Assembly: GCF_038967635.1 (NCBI RefSeq)
Contig: NZ_CP152413.1
Span: 8,250,001 to 8,314,000, forward strand
Source: Bradyrhizobium sp. B124
GTDB taxonomy: Bacteria; Pseudomonadota; Alphaproteobacteria; Rhizobiales; Xanthobacteraceae
DNA length: 64,000 nt
Reading direction: 5' to 3'
In this document: piece by piece, positions 1 to 7,838 of the stretch
Layout: every line of letters starts with the position of its first letter
Position numbering within the stretch: the stretch's first letter is position 1
Notes under the pieces: generated by a model
Database searches by the model: none
Told to the model about the DNA's origin: nothing
The model's input: the letters and a program-made list of their open reading frames with translations, nothing else
Program-made: the position numbers and the translations under genes

Positions 1-1848
1 CGCCGGCGCCAGATTGGGCGCCGCCGCCACCGCGGTCTGCAACAGCGTGTACGCGCGCTCATGATGGCCGAAGCCGAGCTCGATCGCGCCGAGATTGCAC
101 AGTGTGTTGATGTGTCCGTGGTCGAGGGAAAGGACATGCTCGAATAGTTTCGCTGCGCGATCCGGTTTGCCTGCACGATGCTGGCGGCACGCCTCGACGA
201 ACAGGGCATCGCATACCAGCGCGTCGCCCTCGTCATGGGGCACCGTCATCTTGAGCGCGGAGTTCGTGATCGGGTCCGCGATCGGTTCCGCCGGCAACGC
301 AGACCCGGCCCCGGCGAGGGACCTGAGTTCGCAGTTCAACCGTCCGATCACTTCAGCCCAATCGCCCGGTCTTGCTTGCCGGAATAGCCGGGCTTGTGGA
401 TACCACGGGGTATCGTTGCGATCGCGGAGCCAACGCCAATCGCTGCCATTGGCGAGCAGGATCCAGACCGGCTTGCCCATCGCGCCGGCCAGATGCGCGA
501 TGGCACTGTCGATCGAGATGACGAGGTCGAGATTGCCGATGATCGCGGCGGCATCGGCGAAGGATGCCGCATCGATCTGCGCACCGGTATCGAGGATGCG
601 ATCGTCGAAGTCGGCGAGCTGCTCGCGCCCGCGTCCGATCTGCAGGCTGACAAATCGTGCACCCGGACAGTCGAGCAGGGGGCGCAGCAGATCGAGCCGG
701 ATCGAGCGGCGCTGATCATTGAGATGGCCGGGATTGCCTTGCCACACCAGGCCAACGGACATGCCGGGGCCGGAGTTGCCGCCGAGGCGCTCGCGCCATC
801 GCGTGACCATATCCGGATCGGGGGTGACATAGGGAGCTGCCGCCGGAACCGTGTCGATCTGGGTATCGAAGATCCGCGGCAAGGACAGCAGCGGCAGGTG
901 GACGTCGAATGCCGGCGCTGCGGTCGCGTCGCTGACGACAGCATCGACGCCGGCGACGGTTTGCATCAACGACAGCAAGACTGGCGGCGTTCGCAGGATC
1001 ACGCGGCCGCCCCGCGCTTTCACCATCGGTGCGTAGCGCACGAACTGGAGGGTGTCGCCAAAGCCTTGCTCGGATTGCAGCAGGATGGTCCTGCCGGCAA
1101 GATCCTCACCCTGCCAGCGCGGCCGGTCGGTCGAGATCAGATGCCTGTTGACACGCGGATCCGACAGCCGCCCCTCATATTCCGCCCAGGCCGCCGACCA
1201 GTTGCCGACGCCGAACAGGCAGACGGCGAGCACGGTGCGCAGTTCTGTACGGGTGGGATATCGTTCCAGCGCGTCGTGCAGCAACGCGATGCCCGCGTCG
1301 TGCCGGTTGGTGTCGCTGAGCAGCCATCCGAAATCGACGATCGCATCGATGTAATCGGGGGAACTCCTGATCAGGTCGCGGAATACGTCGTCGGCGAAAT
1401 CGCTCAGCTCGAGCGTCGCCAGTGCGCGGGCGAGGCCGAGCTGCGCCGCCGCATTGTCCGGCCGCAGCGTCAGCGCGGCGGTGTAGGCGGCCAGCGCCTG
1501 CGGGTACTGGCGGCTCTTCAGCAGCAGAACGCCGAGATTGCCATGCGCCTCGCCGTCGGCGGGATTGAGCCTGACCGCTTCCTCGATCAGCTCCAGCGCG
1601 CGCTCGTCCTCGTTCCGCTGCAGCGCGATCACGCCGCGGATATGCAGGACGTGCGACCGCACCTCGGGTTCCTGCTCCATCGTCTCGAGCAGCAGATCCG
1701 CGCTGTCCAGCTGGCCGTCACGAAACAGCGCGATGGCGCGGTCCATGACGGTCTGGATGAATTCCGCGCGCCGCCCGGATGAAGCCTGATCGAGCATCGC
1801 CAGCCCTGCACGCATCGTCTGCGCTTCGCTGAACCCTGCTTTCGACAT
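1..1848 (-). CDS. TPR protein with GT9-like glycosyltransferase domain (partial, runs off left edge)
   Basis: The frame is open from an ATG at 1848 to the window edge, giving 616 residues with no stop, so the C-terminus is missing. Residues of about 1-200 carry TPR-type helices (for example the segment AHGNLGVLLLKSRQYPQALA). A glycosyltransferase-like domain follows, with GRTILLQSEQGFGDTLQFVR, then VGLVWQGNPGH, then LVISIDSAIAHLAGAMGKPV and WILLANGSDWRWLRD. That order matches heptosyltransferase/GT9-like domains fused to TPRs in Bradyrhizobium. After the GT-like part, new TPR-like helices start (EACRQHRAGKPDRAAKLFEH), so the whole protein is TPR-GT-TPR or longer. It precedes nothing upstream in the window and lies 85 bp downstream of the OGT-like gene on the same strand, probably co-transcribed. 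Acceptor and donor are unknown. The domain call is fairly safe; the biological role is not. Confidence 0.75.
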   Translation of the reverse strand, partial: MSKAGFSEAQTMRAGLAMLDQASSGRRAEFIQTVMDRAIALFRDGQLDSADLLLETMEQEPEVRSHVLHIRGVIALQRNEDERALELIEEAVRLNPADGEAHGNLGVLLLKSRQYPQALAAYTAALTLRPDNAAAQLGLARALATLELSDFADDVFRDLIRSSPDYIDAIVDFGWLLSDTNRHDAGIALLHDALERYPTRTELRTVLAVCLFGVGNWSAAWAEYEGRLSDPRVNRHLISTDRPRWQGEDLAGRTILLQSEQGFGDTLQFVRYAPMVKARGGRVILRTPPVLLSLMQTVAGVDAVVSDATAAPAFDVHLPLLSLPRIFDTQIDTVPAAAPYVTPDPDMVTRWRERLGGNSGPGMSVGLVWQGNPGHLNDQRRSIRLDLLRPLLDCPGARFVSLQIGRGREQLADFDDRILDTGAQIDAASFADAAAIIGNLDLVISIDSAIAHLAGAMGKPVWILLANGSDWRWLRDRNDTPWYPQARLFRQARPGDWAEVIGRLNCELRSLAGAGSALPAEPIADPITNSALKMTVPHDEGDALVCDALFVEACRQHRAGKPDRAAKLFEHVLSLDHGHINTLCNLGAIELGFGHHERAYTLLQTAVAAAPNLAPA

Positions 1849-1933
1849 CGACGCACCCTTTGACTGTCGACCTGCGTGTCCTTCGCGATACTGCAGAGGA
1901 CCGCACCCTTGTCCGCTTCACCTGCGATCGCGG

Positions 1934-4120
1934 CTAGGCCACCGCGTTCGCGCGGGCCTCGCACCACTCCGCCCAGAGTTTCATCAGTTCGCGGGAGAGA
2001 TTGTCGGCGAAACGCGGGGCGTCGCAGAGCGGCGAGGCGGCTACGCGGTCGCGCAGGGTGCGGCGCAACTCGGCGAGTTCATCGCGCCGGTGCGTCCAGC
2101 CAACTGCCATCGCGACGTAGTCGTCGATGCTGTGCGCGCAAAAGCTGCCCAGCCCCGCTGCAGTGAGGTGGGCCGCCGAGTGACGGCCGGCGAAGGTGTC
2201 GCCGACGAAAGTCACGGTCGGAACGCCCATCCACATCGCCTCGAGCGTCGTGACGCCGGCAGAATAAGGAAACGGATCGAGCGCGATATCGACCTCGCCA
2301 TAGGCCACCAGCAGCTTGTCCTGCTCGGTTTCGCCGACCAGCTCGACCCGCTCGCGCGGAACGCCGCCCTGGCCGAGCACGTTGTAGACCGCGTCGCGCG
2401 TGCTGGTCTCGCCGAGACCGCCATAAACCATCAGGATGCGCGAGTCCGGCACTTGCGCGAGAATCCGCGCCCAGGCCTTGCCAAGCTCGCTGTTGAGCTT
2501 GGCCGGACGATTGAAGCAGCCGAACGTGAAGCGGCCACCACTCAAGCTTGGCAGCGGCGGCACGTCGGGGGCTTTCGCCGGCGGGTGATAGCAAACATAG
2601 CAGTCGGGCAGGCGGATCGGGCGCTCGACATAGCTCGCGTCGTGCTCCGGCGGAATCTCGACCGGATCGGCGATCAGGCCGTCATAGGTATCGAGCCCGA
2701 CCGTGCCGACATAGCCGGCCCAGCTGAGCTGGATCGGCGCCGCGCGCATTGCGAACAGCGAGAGGCGGTTGCCGGCGGTGTGGCCGGCGAGATCGAACAG
2801 GACGTCGACACGGTCCTCGGCGATCTGCCGTCCCAGCGCCGGGTCGTCCATCCCGGATACGTCGCGCCAGGAGAGCGAGATCTCCTTGTAGCGTTCGCTG
2901 AAGTCGTCGTCTTGCCGCTTGCTGTCGGTCTTGTAGCAGAAGATCTCGTAGCCGAGTGCGGCGAGCGCCTCGAAGGCGCGCAGGACGAGGAACGACACCG
3001 CATGGCGATGTAGGTCCGCCGACACCAGGCCGAGCCGCGGCTTGCGCGCCGGATCCGGCGCGTTGGCGAATGCAAGGCGATTGAACGGCGCGCTCGGCCG
3101 GTAGAGCACCGCCCATCGCCTGTGCTCGCGCAGCAGCTCCTCGCGGGTCACGCCTGGTTTGTGCTGAAGTGCGAACAGCAGGGTTCCGGCGATGCCGGCG
3201 CTACCGGGATCGAGCTCGCCTGCGCGCCGATAGGCTGCGACGGCGTCCTCGATGCGGCCCTGTCCGAGCAATCCGAAGCCGCGGCCGACATGATGCTCCG
3301 CCTGCAGGGGATCGATTGCGAGCGCGCGATCGACATAAGAGAGCCCGCGCTCGAACGCGCGATGATTGATCAGGAAGTGACCATAGAGATATTGCGGCAG
3401 CGCGACGCTCGGCGCGCTCTCGGCGGCGATCTCGAACAACCGCGCCGCCTGCTGGTCGCGCGCGGCGACACCGAAGTTCATGCCGAGTTCGATGATCGCC
3501 TTGTAATTGTCGCTGTCGATCGTTGAGGCGGCGCGGAGATCGTCGACCGCCTTGTCGAACTGTCCGTCCATCACATAGGCGAGGCCGCGGGTACGGTAGG
3601 CTTCGCCATACCCGGCATCGAGCTCGATCGCCTTGTCCAGCGCCGCGAGCGCCTCGCTGCGCCGGTTCTCGGTCAGAAGCGCGAGACCGAGACTGTATTG
3701 TGCGAGCGGCATGTTCGGCAGCAGACGCAGCCCATCCTGGAGATAGGGAATGCCGTCCCGGGTGCGTCCGGTGCGGGCAAGGCAGGTGCCGATTTCGGCA
3801 AGCGCCGGCGCATGCGTCGGTGTCACCCTGAGTTCCGCGGCGAATGCCTCGCGCGCGTCGTCGAAACGATCGAACCGGCACAGCGCAACGCCCTTGCAAT
3901 AATTGAAGCCGGACTGGTCGGGCGCGAGCCGCGCGGCTTCGTTGAATGCGCGCAGTGCCTGGCGCCAGCGATCCTGTCGTGCGTGCGCCACGCCCTCTTG
4001 ATGCAGAGCTTGCGCCCGCTTCAAGTTGGTTGCCGGATAATTTGTCAGCGGGCGCGCCAAAATTGCATGGCCGCCATGCCCCACACGAATCGCAAGACGT
4101 CCGCTCGAGTTGTCTTCCAT
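1934..4120 (-). CDS. TPR O-GlcNAc transferase-like (SPINDLY/OGT, GT41) protein
   Basis: 728 residues. The first 340 or so are TPR repeats (for example GYGEAYRTRGLAYVMDGQFD). The C-terminal half is an OGT/SPINDLY-type GT41 catalytic domain: RLGLVSADLHRHAVSFLV, the stretch DVLFDLAGHTAGNRLSLFA, APIQLSWAGYVGTVGLDTYD, then FTFGCFNRPAKLN and the nucleotide-sugar loop DPFPYSAGVTTLEAMWMGVP followed by GRHSAAHLTAAGL. These match the conserved H-x-GYT/N-x-R-PAK and D-x-FPY-x-G-x-T-T motifs of the family. Bacterial members are mostly uncharacterised; some modify proteins with O-linked sugars. The gene is followed by a second TPR glycosyltransferase, suggesting a pair acting on the same surface or protein substrate. 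Start at the ATG 4118-4120; the reading frame fits the TPRs from near the N-terminus. Confidence 0.85.
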   Translation of the reverse strand: MEDNSSGRLAIRVGHGGHAILARPLTNYPATNLKRAQALHQEGVAHARQDRWRQALRAFNEAARLAPDQSGFNYCKGVALCRFDRFDDAREAFAAELRVTPTHAPALAEIGTCLARTGRTRDGIPYLQDGLRLLPNMPLAQYSLGLALLTENRRSEALAALDKAIELDAGYGEAYRTRGLAYVMDGQFDKAVDDLRAASTIDSDNYKAIIELGMNFGVAARDQQAARLFEIAAESAPSVALPQYLYGHFLINHRAFERGLSYVDRALAIDPLQAEHHVGRGFGLLGQGRIEDAVAAYRRAGELDPGSAGIAGTLLFALQHKPGVTREELLREHRRWAVLYRPSAPFNRLAFANAPDPARKPRLGLVSADLHRHAVSFLVLRAFEALAALGYEIFCYKTDSKRQDDDFSERYKEISLSWRDVSGMDDPALGRQIAEDRVDVLFDLAGHTAGNRLSLFAMRAAPIQLSWAGYVGTVGLDTYDGLIADPVEIPPEHDASYVERPIRLPDCYVCYHPPAKAPDVPPLPSLSGGRFTFGCFNRPAKLNSELGKAWARILAQVPDSRILMVYGGLGETSTRDAVYNVLGQGGVPRERVELVGETEQDKLLVAYGEVDIALDPFPYSAGVTTLEAMWMGVPTVTFVGDTFAGRHSAAHLTAAGLGSFCAHSIDDYVAMAVGWTHRRDELAELRRTLRDRVAASPLCDAPRFADNLSRELMKLWAEWCEARANAVA

Positions 4121-4489
4121 GTGGGAGGCCTCGCTTGAATGAAAGCCCGCAGAGATTGCTCTATCGATAGTTTGCGATCATACGGCGAGCCATCGGACGA
4201 GGAGTCCATAGAGCATCTGATGTGGTATTGCCAAGATGTTTTTCGGATGCTCATCGAAAATAATCCCTGCGCGAAGCCGATCGTCGAATTGTCTATCAGA
4301 CGTGAAGTCAATCATCGGCGACGGAGACATGACGTCGACGGCAGAGATACTTTCTTGATCGTAGATTTGTTCCAACAAATCTTGATTGAGTGGCAAAATA
4401 AACTTCTTCTTGTTTGAAGATTACTTTGCGCTCTGATGACGACGCGATGACGATGTGCCGGTGGTGATCAACCCCACAGGAACAGCGCA
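4121..4489. other. Divergent intergenic region, relatively AT-rich
   Basis: This 369-bp gap separates the OGT-like gene from the first PstS-like gene. It is clearly lower in GC than its neighbours. Open frames exist on both strands (4139-4417 plus, 4178-4396 minus) but neither has a convincing ribosome site or a recognisable domain. A purine-rich CAGGAA lies just ahead of the PstS-like start at 4490. I looked for a Pho box (paired CTGTCAT-like repeats) and did not see a convincing one. Presumably it holds the two divergent promoters. Confidence 0.4.
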
Positions 4490-6421
4490 ATGAAAATGCA
4501 ATCGTCCAGATACATGCTCGGCACCGCCTCGGTGCTCGCCCTGCTCGCGTCCTCGACCATCACGCCCGCGAACGCGCAGGCCTCCACCGCCACGGCCGGT
4601 ATCTACGCGGGCGGCAGCACGCTCGCCTCGGAAGCCTTCCGGCAGATCTTCGACTGTTACATGGGCGGCATCGTCGGCTCCGGCACCACTTATCCCGACG
4701 GCTTCGCGTTCGACTCCAGCTTCCCGGCCCGGGGCAAACTGCCGACCACCTGCACGCTGGTGAGCGTGCCGGTGCAAGGCATGTATGCCGGTGTCGGCAG
4801 CGGCAACGGCGTGCGCGGCTTCATCACCAACAATCCGCGGCAGTGGTACAACGGCACGGTCACGCCGAACGCGTCGGCCAACATTTCGATCGCCACGCCG
4901 CTGCCCGCGAACCAACCCGCGATGATCGACCTCGCCAATCCGGGAAGCCCGGCGACCAAGTTCGGCAGCTATCCCTATCCGCGCGTCGATATCGGCCTGT
5001 CGGACTCGCCGCTCGGCAGCACCCTGGCGGCGCTCACGACATCGTCGGTCAGCTTCAACCCGACGCAGGGCTGGACCACCACCGGCGGCGCGCTGACCCA
5101 GATCACGCTGAACAGTACCTCGACGGCGTCGGTCGCCTATCAGACGACCGTGTACGGCAATCCGATCCAGATCCCGGCTTTCGAAGTCAACGTCGCGATC
5201 GGCGTCAACACCAGCACGATGACGGTGAACTCGTCGGTCGCGGGCGCAGGCACCACGCCCGGCACCCAGGCCAACCAGGGCGCCGCCATCCAGCTCACCA
5301 CGGGGCAACTGTGCGCGATCTTCACCGGTCTGGTCACCGACTGGAACGATGTCACCGCCAACAAGATCCCGTACCTGGACAAGACCGGGACGCAGCAGCT
5401 CGCGGCTTTCAATTACGCCAACGCCAACAGCGGGGGAACGCTGCAGGCCTATTCGAGCTCGTCGCTGCCGATCAAGATCGTGTACCGCGGCGATGGCAGC
5501 GGCACGAGCTTCATCCTGACCAACTATCTCAAGGCGGTCTGCCCGCTGCTCGATTCCACCGGTGCGTTCGGCTACACCTCGATCTTCAACACCACGACCC
5601 TGCCGAGCACGTCCTTCAGCAACCTGATCACCCGTATCAACGCCGTCCGCGGCGCGGGTGGCTGGAACAACACGACGGCGACAAACGCCTGGGTCCCCGC
5701 GACCGGCAGTGGTGGCGTGGCATCGGCGATCAGCACCGGCAGCGGCAATGCAGGCCGCATCGGATATGTCAGCGCCGACTTCACCCAGCCTTACACCACC
5801 CAGGTTGGGACCATCGCCGCGCCGCTCTCGGCAGCGCTGCAGAACGAGCAGCTCCGCAGCGCGGGGACCTACGTTCCGAACAACTCTGTGACCCCGCCGG
5901 CCACCCGTCCGGCGAACTTGACGTTCATCGCGCCGACGCCGGCTGGCGCCAACGCCGCATGGGGTGACACCAGGCTCAAGACGCCGTCCACGACCTGGAC
6001 CTGGAACGACTACAACATCTATGCCAACGTGTTCGGCGCCGTCACCCAGTCCGGCGTGACCGTGACGGGCCTGCCGGTTCTGCCGCTCACGAACAGGCTG
6101 AACGCCTATCCGCTCAGCGGCACCACCTTCCTCGACCTGTATAGCTGCTACAACGTCCAGGCCGACTCCAACCGCGTCACCAACCTCGTCAACTTCCTGA
6201 CGACCTACATTGCCGGCGCCGATTCCGGCGATGGCAACTTTGATCCGGATGTCTCGGCGGTGGTCCAGAACGCAGGCTTCCACCTGGTTCCGGTCAATTA
6301 TGCCCAGAACATCAAGAAGCAGTACTGGGGCTCTTTGACGACCGCCATCTCCGCCGCGGCCGCCACCCAGGCGAACGGCTGCCTGAACGTTGCCAACGGC
6401 GCCAGCGGCGGCGCCAAGTAA
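4490..6421 (+). CDS. Large secreted PstS-like substrate-binding protein, paralogue 1
   Basis: 643 residues with a Sec signal peptide (charged MKMQSSRYM, hydrophobic core, ANAQA cleavage region). The mature protein begins GIYAGGSTLASEAFRQIFDC, the counterpart of the PstS N-terminal motif. It carries the phosphate-loop motif RGDGSGTSFILTNYL with Arg333, Asp335, Ser337 and Thr339, equivalent to the oxyanion ligands of PstS. It is nearly twice the length of ordinary PstS (about 340 residues), with large Ser/Thr/Asn/Gly-rich inserts and several paired cysteines (FDCYM, YSCYN, NGCLN). It ends in GGAK, as does its paralogue at 28093. No PstC, PstA or PstB gene is nearby. Its position directly before gspG suggests a secreted phosphate-binding protein rather than an importer subunit. 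That role is inferred. Confidence 0.75.
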   Translation: MKMQSSRYMLGTASVLALLASSTITPANAQASTATAGIYAGGSTLASEAFRQIFDCYMGGIVGSGTTYPDGFAFDSSFPARGKLPTTCTLVSVPVQGMYAGVGSGNGVRGFITNNPRQWYNGTVTPNASANISIATPLPANQPAMIDLANPGSPATKFGSYPYPRVDIGLSDSPLGSTLAALTTSSVSFNPTQGWTTTGGALTQITLNSTSTASVAYQTTVYGNPIQIPAFEVNVAIGVNTSTMTVNSSVAGAGTTPGTQANQGAAIQLTTGQLCAIFTGLVTDWNDVTANKIPYLDKTGTQQLAAFNYANANSGGTLQAYSSSSLPIKIVYRGDGSGTSFILTNYLKAVCPLLDSTGAFGYTSIFNTTTLPSTSFSNLITRINAVRGAGGWNNTTATNAWVPATGSGGVASAISTGSGNAGRIGYVSADFTQPYTTQVGTIAAPLSAALQNEQLRSAGTYVPNNSVTPPATRPANLTFIAPTPAGANAAWGDTRLKTPSTTWTWNDYNIYANVFGAVTQSGVTVTGLPVLPLTNRLNAYPLSGTTFLDLYSCYNVQADSNRVTNLVNFLTTYIAGADSGDGNFDPDVSAVVQNAGFHLVPVNYAQNIKKQYWGSLTTAISAAAATQANGCLNVANGASGGAK

Positions 6422-6490
6422 AGCGACGCGGTTGCGGGTGGCGCAATCCCGGTTGCGCCACGCCAGGACAGTGTCAAGCACATGACGCGA

Positions 6491-6515
6491 CCGGGCGCCT
6501 CTTCGAGGCGCCCGG
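6491..6515 (+). terminator. Strong hairpin after PstS-like gene 1
   Basis: A perfect 11-bp stem (CCGGGCGCCTC, loop TTC, GAGGCGCCCGG) lies 69 bp after the stop of the PstS-like gene. It is followed by AATTATT, only a weak T tract, so it may terminate transcription or simply protect the 3' end of the transcript. It separates the PstS-like gene from gspG. Confidence 0.55.
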
Positions 6516-6583
6516 AATTATTCGCTGGGCGCCGACAACAACCGTGACGGCTCTCGACCTTGAAGCTCACCGGACAAACAACG

Positions 6584-7078
6584 ATGCCGAAGCAAAATGC
6601 GATCCTGACTTCGCGGCGTATCGGCCGGAACGCGACGCGGCAGAGCGAGCGCGGATTCACGCTTGTCGAGATGCTGGTTGTCATCGCCATTATCGGCTTG
6701 ATCATGGGGCTGGTCGGCCCACGCGTGCTGAGTTACCTGAGTGAATCGAAGGTCAAGGCCGCCAAGATCCAGATGCGGAGCTTTGCGAGCGCACTCGACC
6801 TGTTCCAGCTCGATACCGGCCGTTACCCGTCGACTGCGGAGGGGCTCACGGCGCTGGTGCAGCGGACGTCAGGCGCTGCCAACTGGAACGGTCCCTACCT
6901 CAAGGGCGGAATGGTTCCAAATGACCCATGGAGCCATCCTTATATCTATCGGGCGCCCGGCGAACATGATGCTTACGATATCCTCTCTTATGGCTCCGAT
7001 GGCCAGGAGGGAGGCAGCGGGACTGCCGGAGACATCTCGTTGGAGAAGCTGACCAGCGCCGCCAGCAACGAGCAATGA
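6584..7078 (+). CDS. gspG: Type II secretion major pseudopilin GspG
   Basis: About 164 residues from the ATG at 6584. A TTG eight codons upstream (6560) is possible but less likely. The basic leader ends in SERG, and the prepilin peptidase site G24/F25 is followed by TLVEM with the conserved Glu29 at position +5 and a hydrophobic helix VVIAIIGLIMGLVGPRVL. The globular part has the GspG hallmarks: a LDTGRYPSTAEGLTALV alpha-beta turn, WNGPYLKGG, PNDPW and YDILSYGSDGQEGG with acidic residues for the calcium site. GspG polymerises into the periplasmic pseudopilus that pushes substrates through GspD. No minor pseudopilins or ATPase genes adjoin it, so it must work with components encoded elsewhere. 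Confidence 0.92.
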   Translation: MPKQNAILTSRRIGRNATRQSERGFTLVEMLVVIAIIGLIMGLVGPRVLSYLSESKVKAAKIQMRSFASALDLFQLDTGRYPSTAEGLTALVQRTSGAANWNGPYLKGGMVPNDPWSHPYIYRAPGEHDAYDILSYGSDGQEGGSGTAGDISLEKLTSAASNEQ

Positions 7079-7085
7079 CACCGCC

Positions 7086-7838
7086 TTACCTCTTCTGCCA
7101 TGGCAACGCGTGCGCCCCGGGTTTGCCCGCGGCCTCGTGCGCGCGCTGATCGGCCCCTTGCGATCTCGTCGTTCCGTCTTCCGGTTGATGATCGAGCCCG
7201 GCAAGCCAGCGATCGTCAGGCGATGTTGGCGGCGGGGCGTGGCGTCCTGGCCGATCGGTCATGATGGCGCCCATGGCGCGCAGATCGTCGGGCGTCAGCC
7301 ACGCGATCTCGTGGGCGTGCGTCGCCAGCATCTGTCCGATGATGCGCGGCGGCACGCCGAACCCGCTTGCGATGCGCGCCATGGCGATGGTCGCCTCTTC
7401 GGTTTGCGCGGTCTCATGGCCGAATTTATCGGACACGCCGTGGACGCCGATCGCGGCCTCATAGCTGGCGAATTTCTCGTTTCCCGCCGCGAATACGATG
7501 AAGCAGGCCGACGCGCAGCGCGATCCGGCCGCAACGATAGTCGGCAGCTTCGCCCTGCGGATCAGGCCGGCGAGCTTGACCGCCTCGGCGAGGCTGCCGC
7601 CCGGTGAATCGAGCCGTACGGCCGAGATCAGGCGGTTGCCGTCATTGGCCGCCTTGATCAGTGTTTCCGCAGCCTCCGTGTCGCCTTGGGCGACATCGCC
7701 GCTGAGCGCGATGATGGTGACGTCGCCTTTGAGAGCCACGCTGCTCAGCTCGGCGGCGGTCGCGGCCGTGCCGAAGATGGCCGCTCCCAGGACCCGCAGC
7801 ATGGATGACACCATCGCCATCGGCGGCCTCGGTCTCAT
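7086..7838 (-). CDS. Periplasmic ClpP-like serine protease-fold protein (COG3904 type)
   Basis: 250 residues with an N-terminal signal-like segment ending near ATAAE. A crotonase/ClpP-type fold is indicated by LDSPGGSLAEAVKLAGLIRR (residues 77-96), the putative nucleophile Ser110 in GSRCASACFIVFAAG and His133 in GVHGVS, in the order seen in ClpP and SppA. Proteins of this type are common and uncharacterised in Bradyrhizobium. The start codon at 7838 overlaps the gspD stop in an ATGA arrangement, so translation is probably coupled to the secretin. This suggests processing or quality control of secreted proteins, which is inference. The last 60 residues are polar and low in complexity. Internal Met7 or Met9 would also give a good signal peptide. 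Confidence 0.75.
   Translation of the reverse strand: MRPRPPMAMVSSMLRVLGAAIFGTAATAAELSSVALKGDVTIIALSGDVAQGDTEAAETLIKAANDGNRLISAVRLDSPGGSLAEAVKLAGLIRRAKLPTIVAAGSRCASACFIVFAAGNEKFASYEAAIGVHGVSDKFGHETAQTEEATIAMARIASGFGVPPRIIGQMLATHAHEIAWLTPDDLRAMGAIMTDRPGRHAPPPTSPDDRWLAGLDHQPEDGTTRSQGADQRAHEAAGKPGAHALPWQKR

Noticed and set aside
4121..4489. Pho box in front of the PstS-like gene
   Set aside because: Only scattered TGATGAC-like words occur, not two CTGTCAT-type repeats with 4-bp spacing.
4421..6481. 686-codon open frame on the minus strand opposite the first PstS-like gene
   Set aside because: Its product is Arg/Gly/Val/Asp-rich with no domain, the pattern of an antisense shadow in GC-rich DNA. 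The plus-strand gene has a signal peptide, ribosome site and family motifs.
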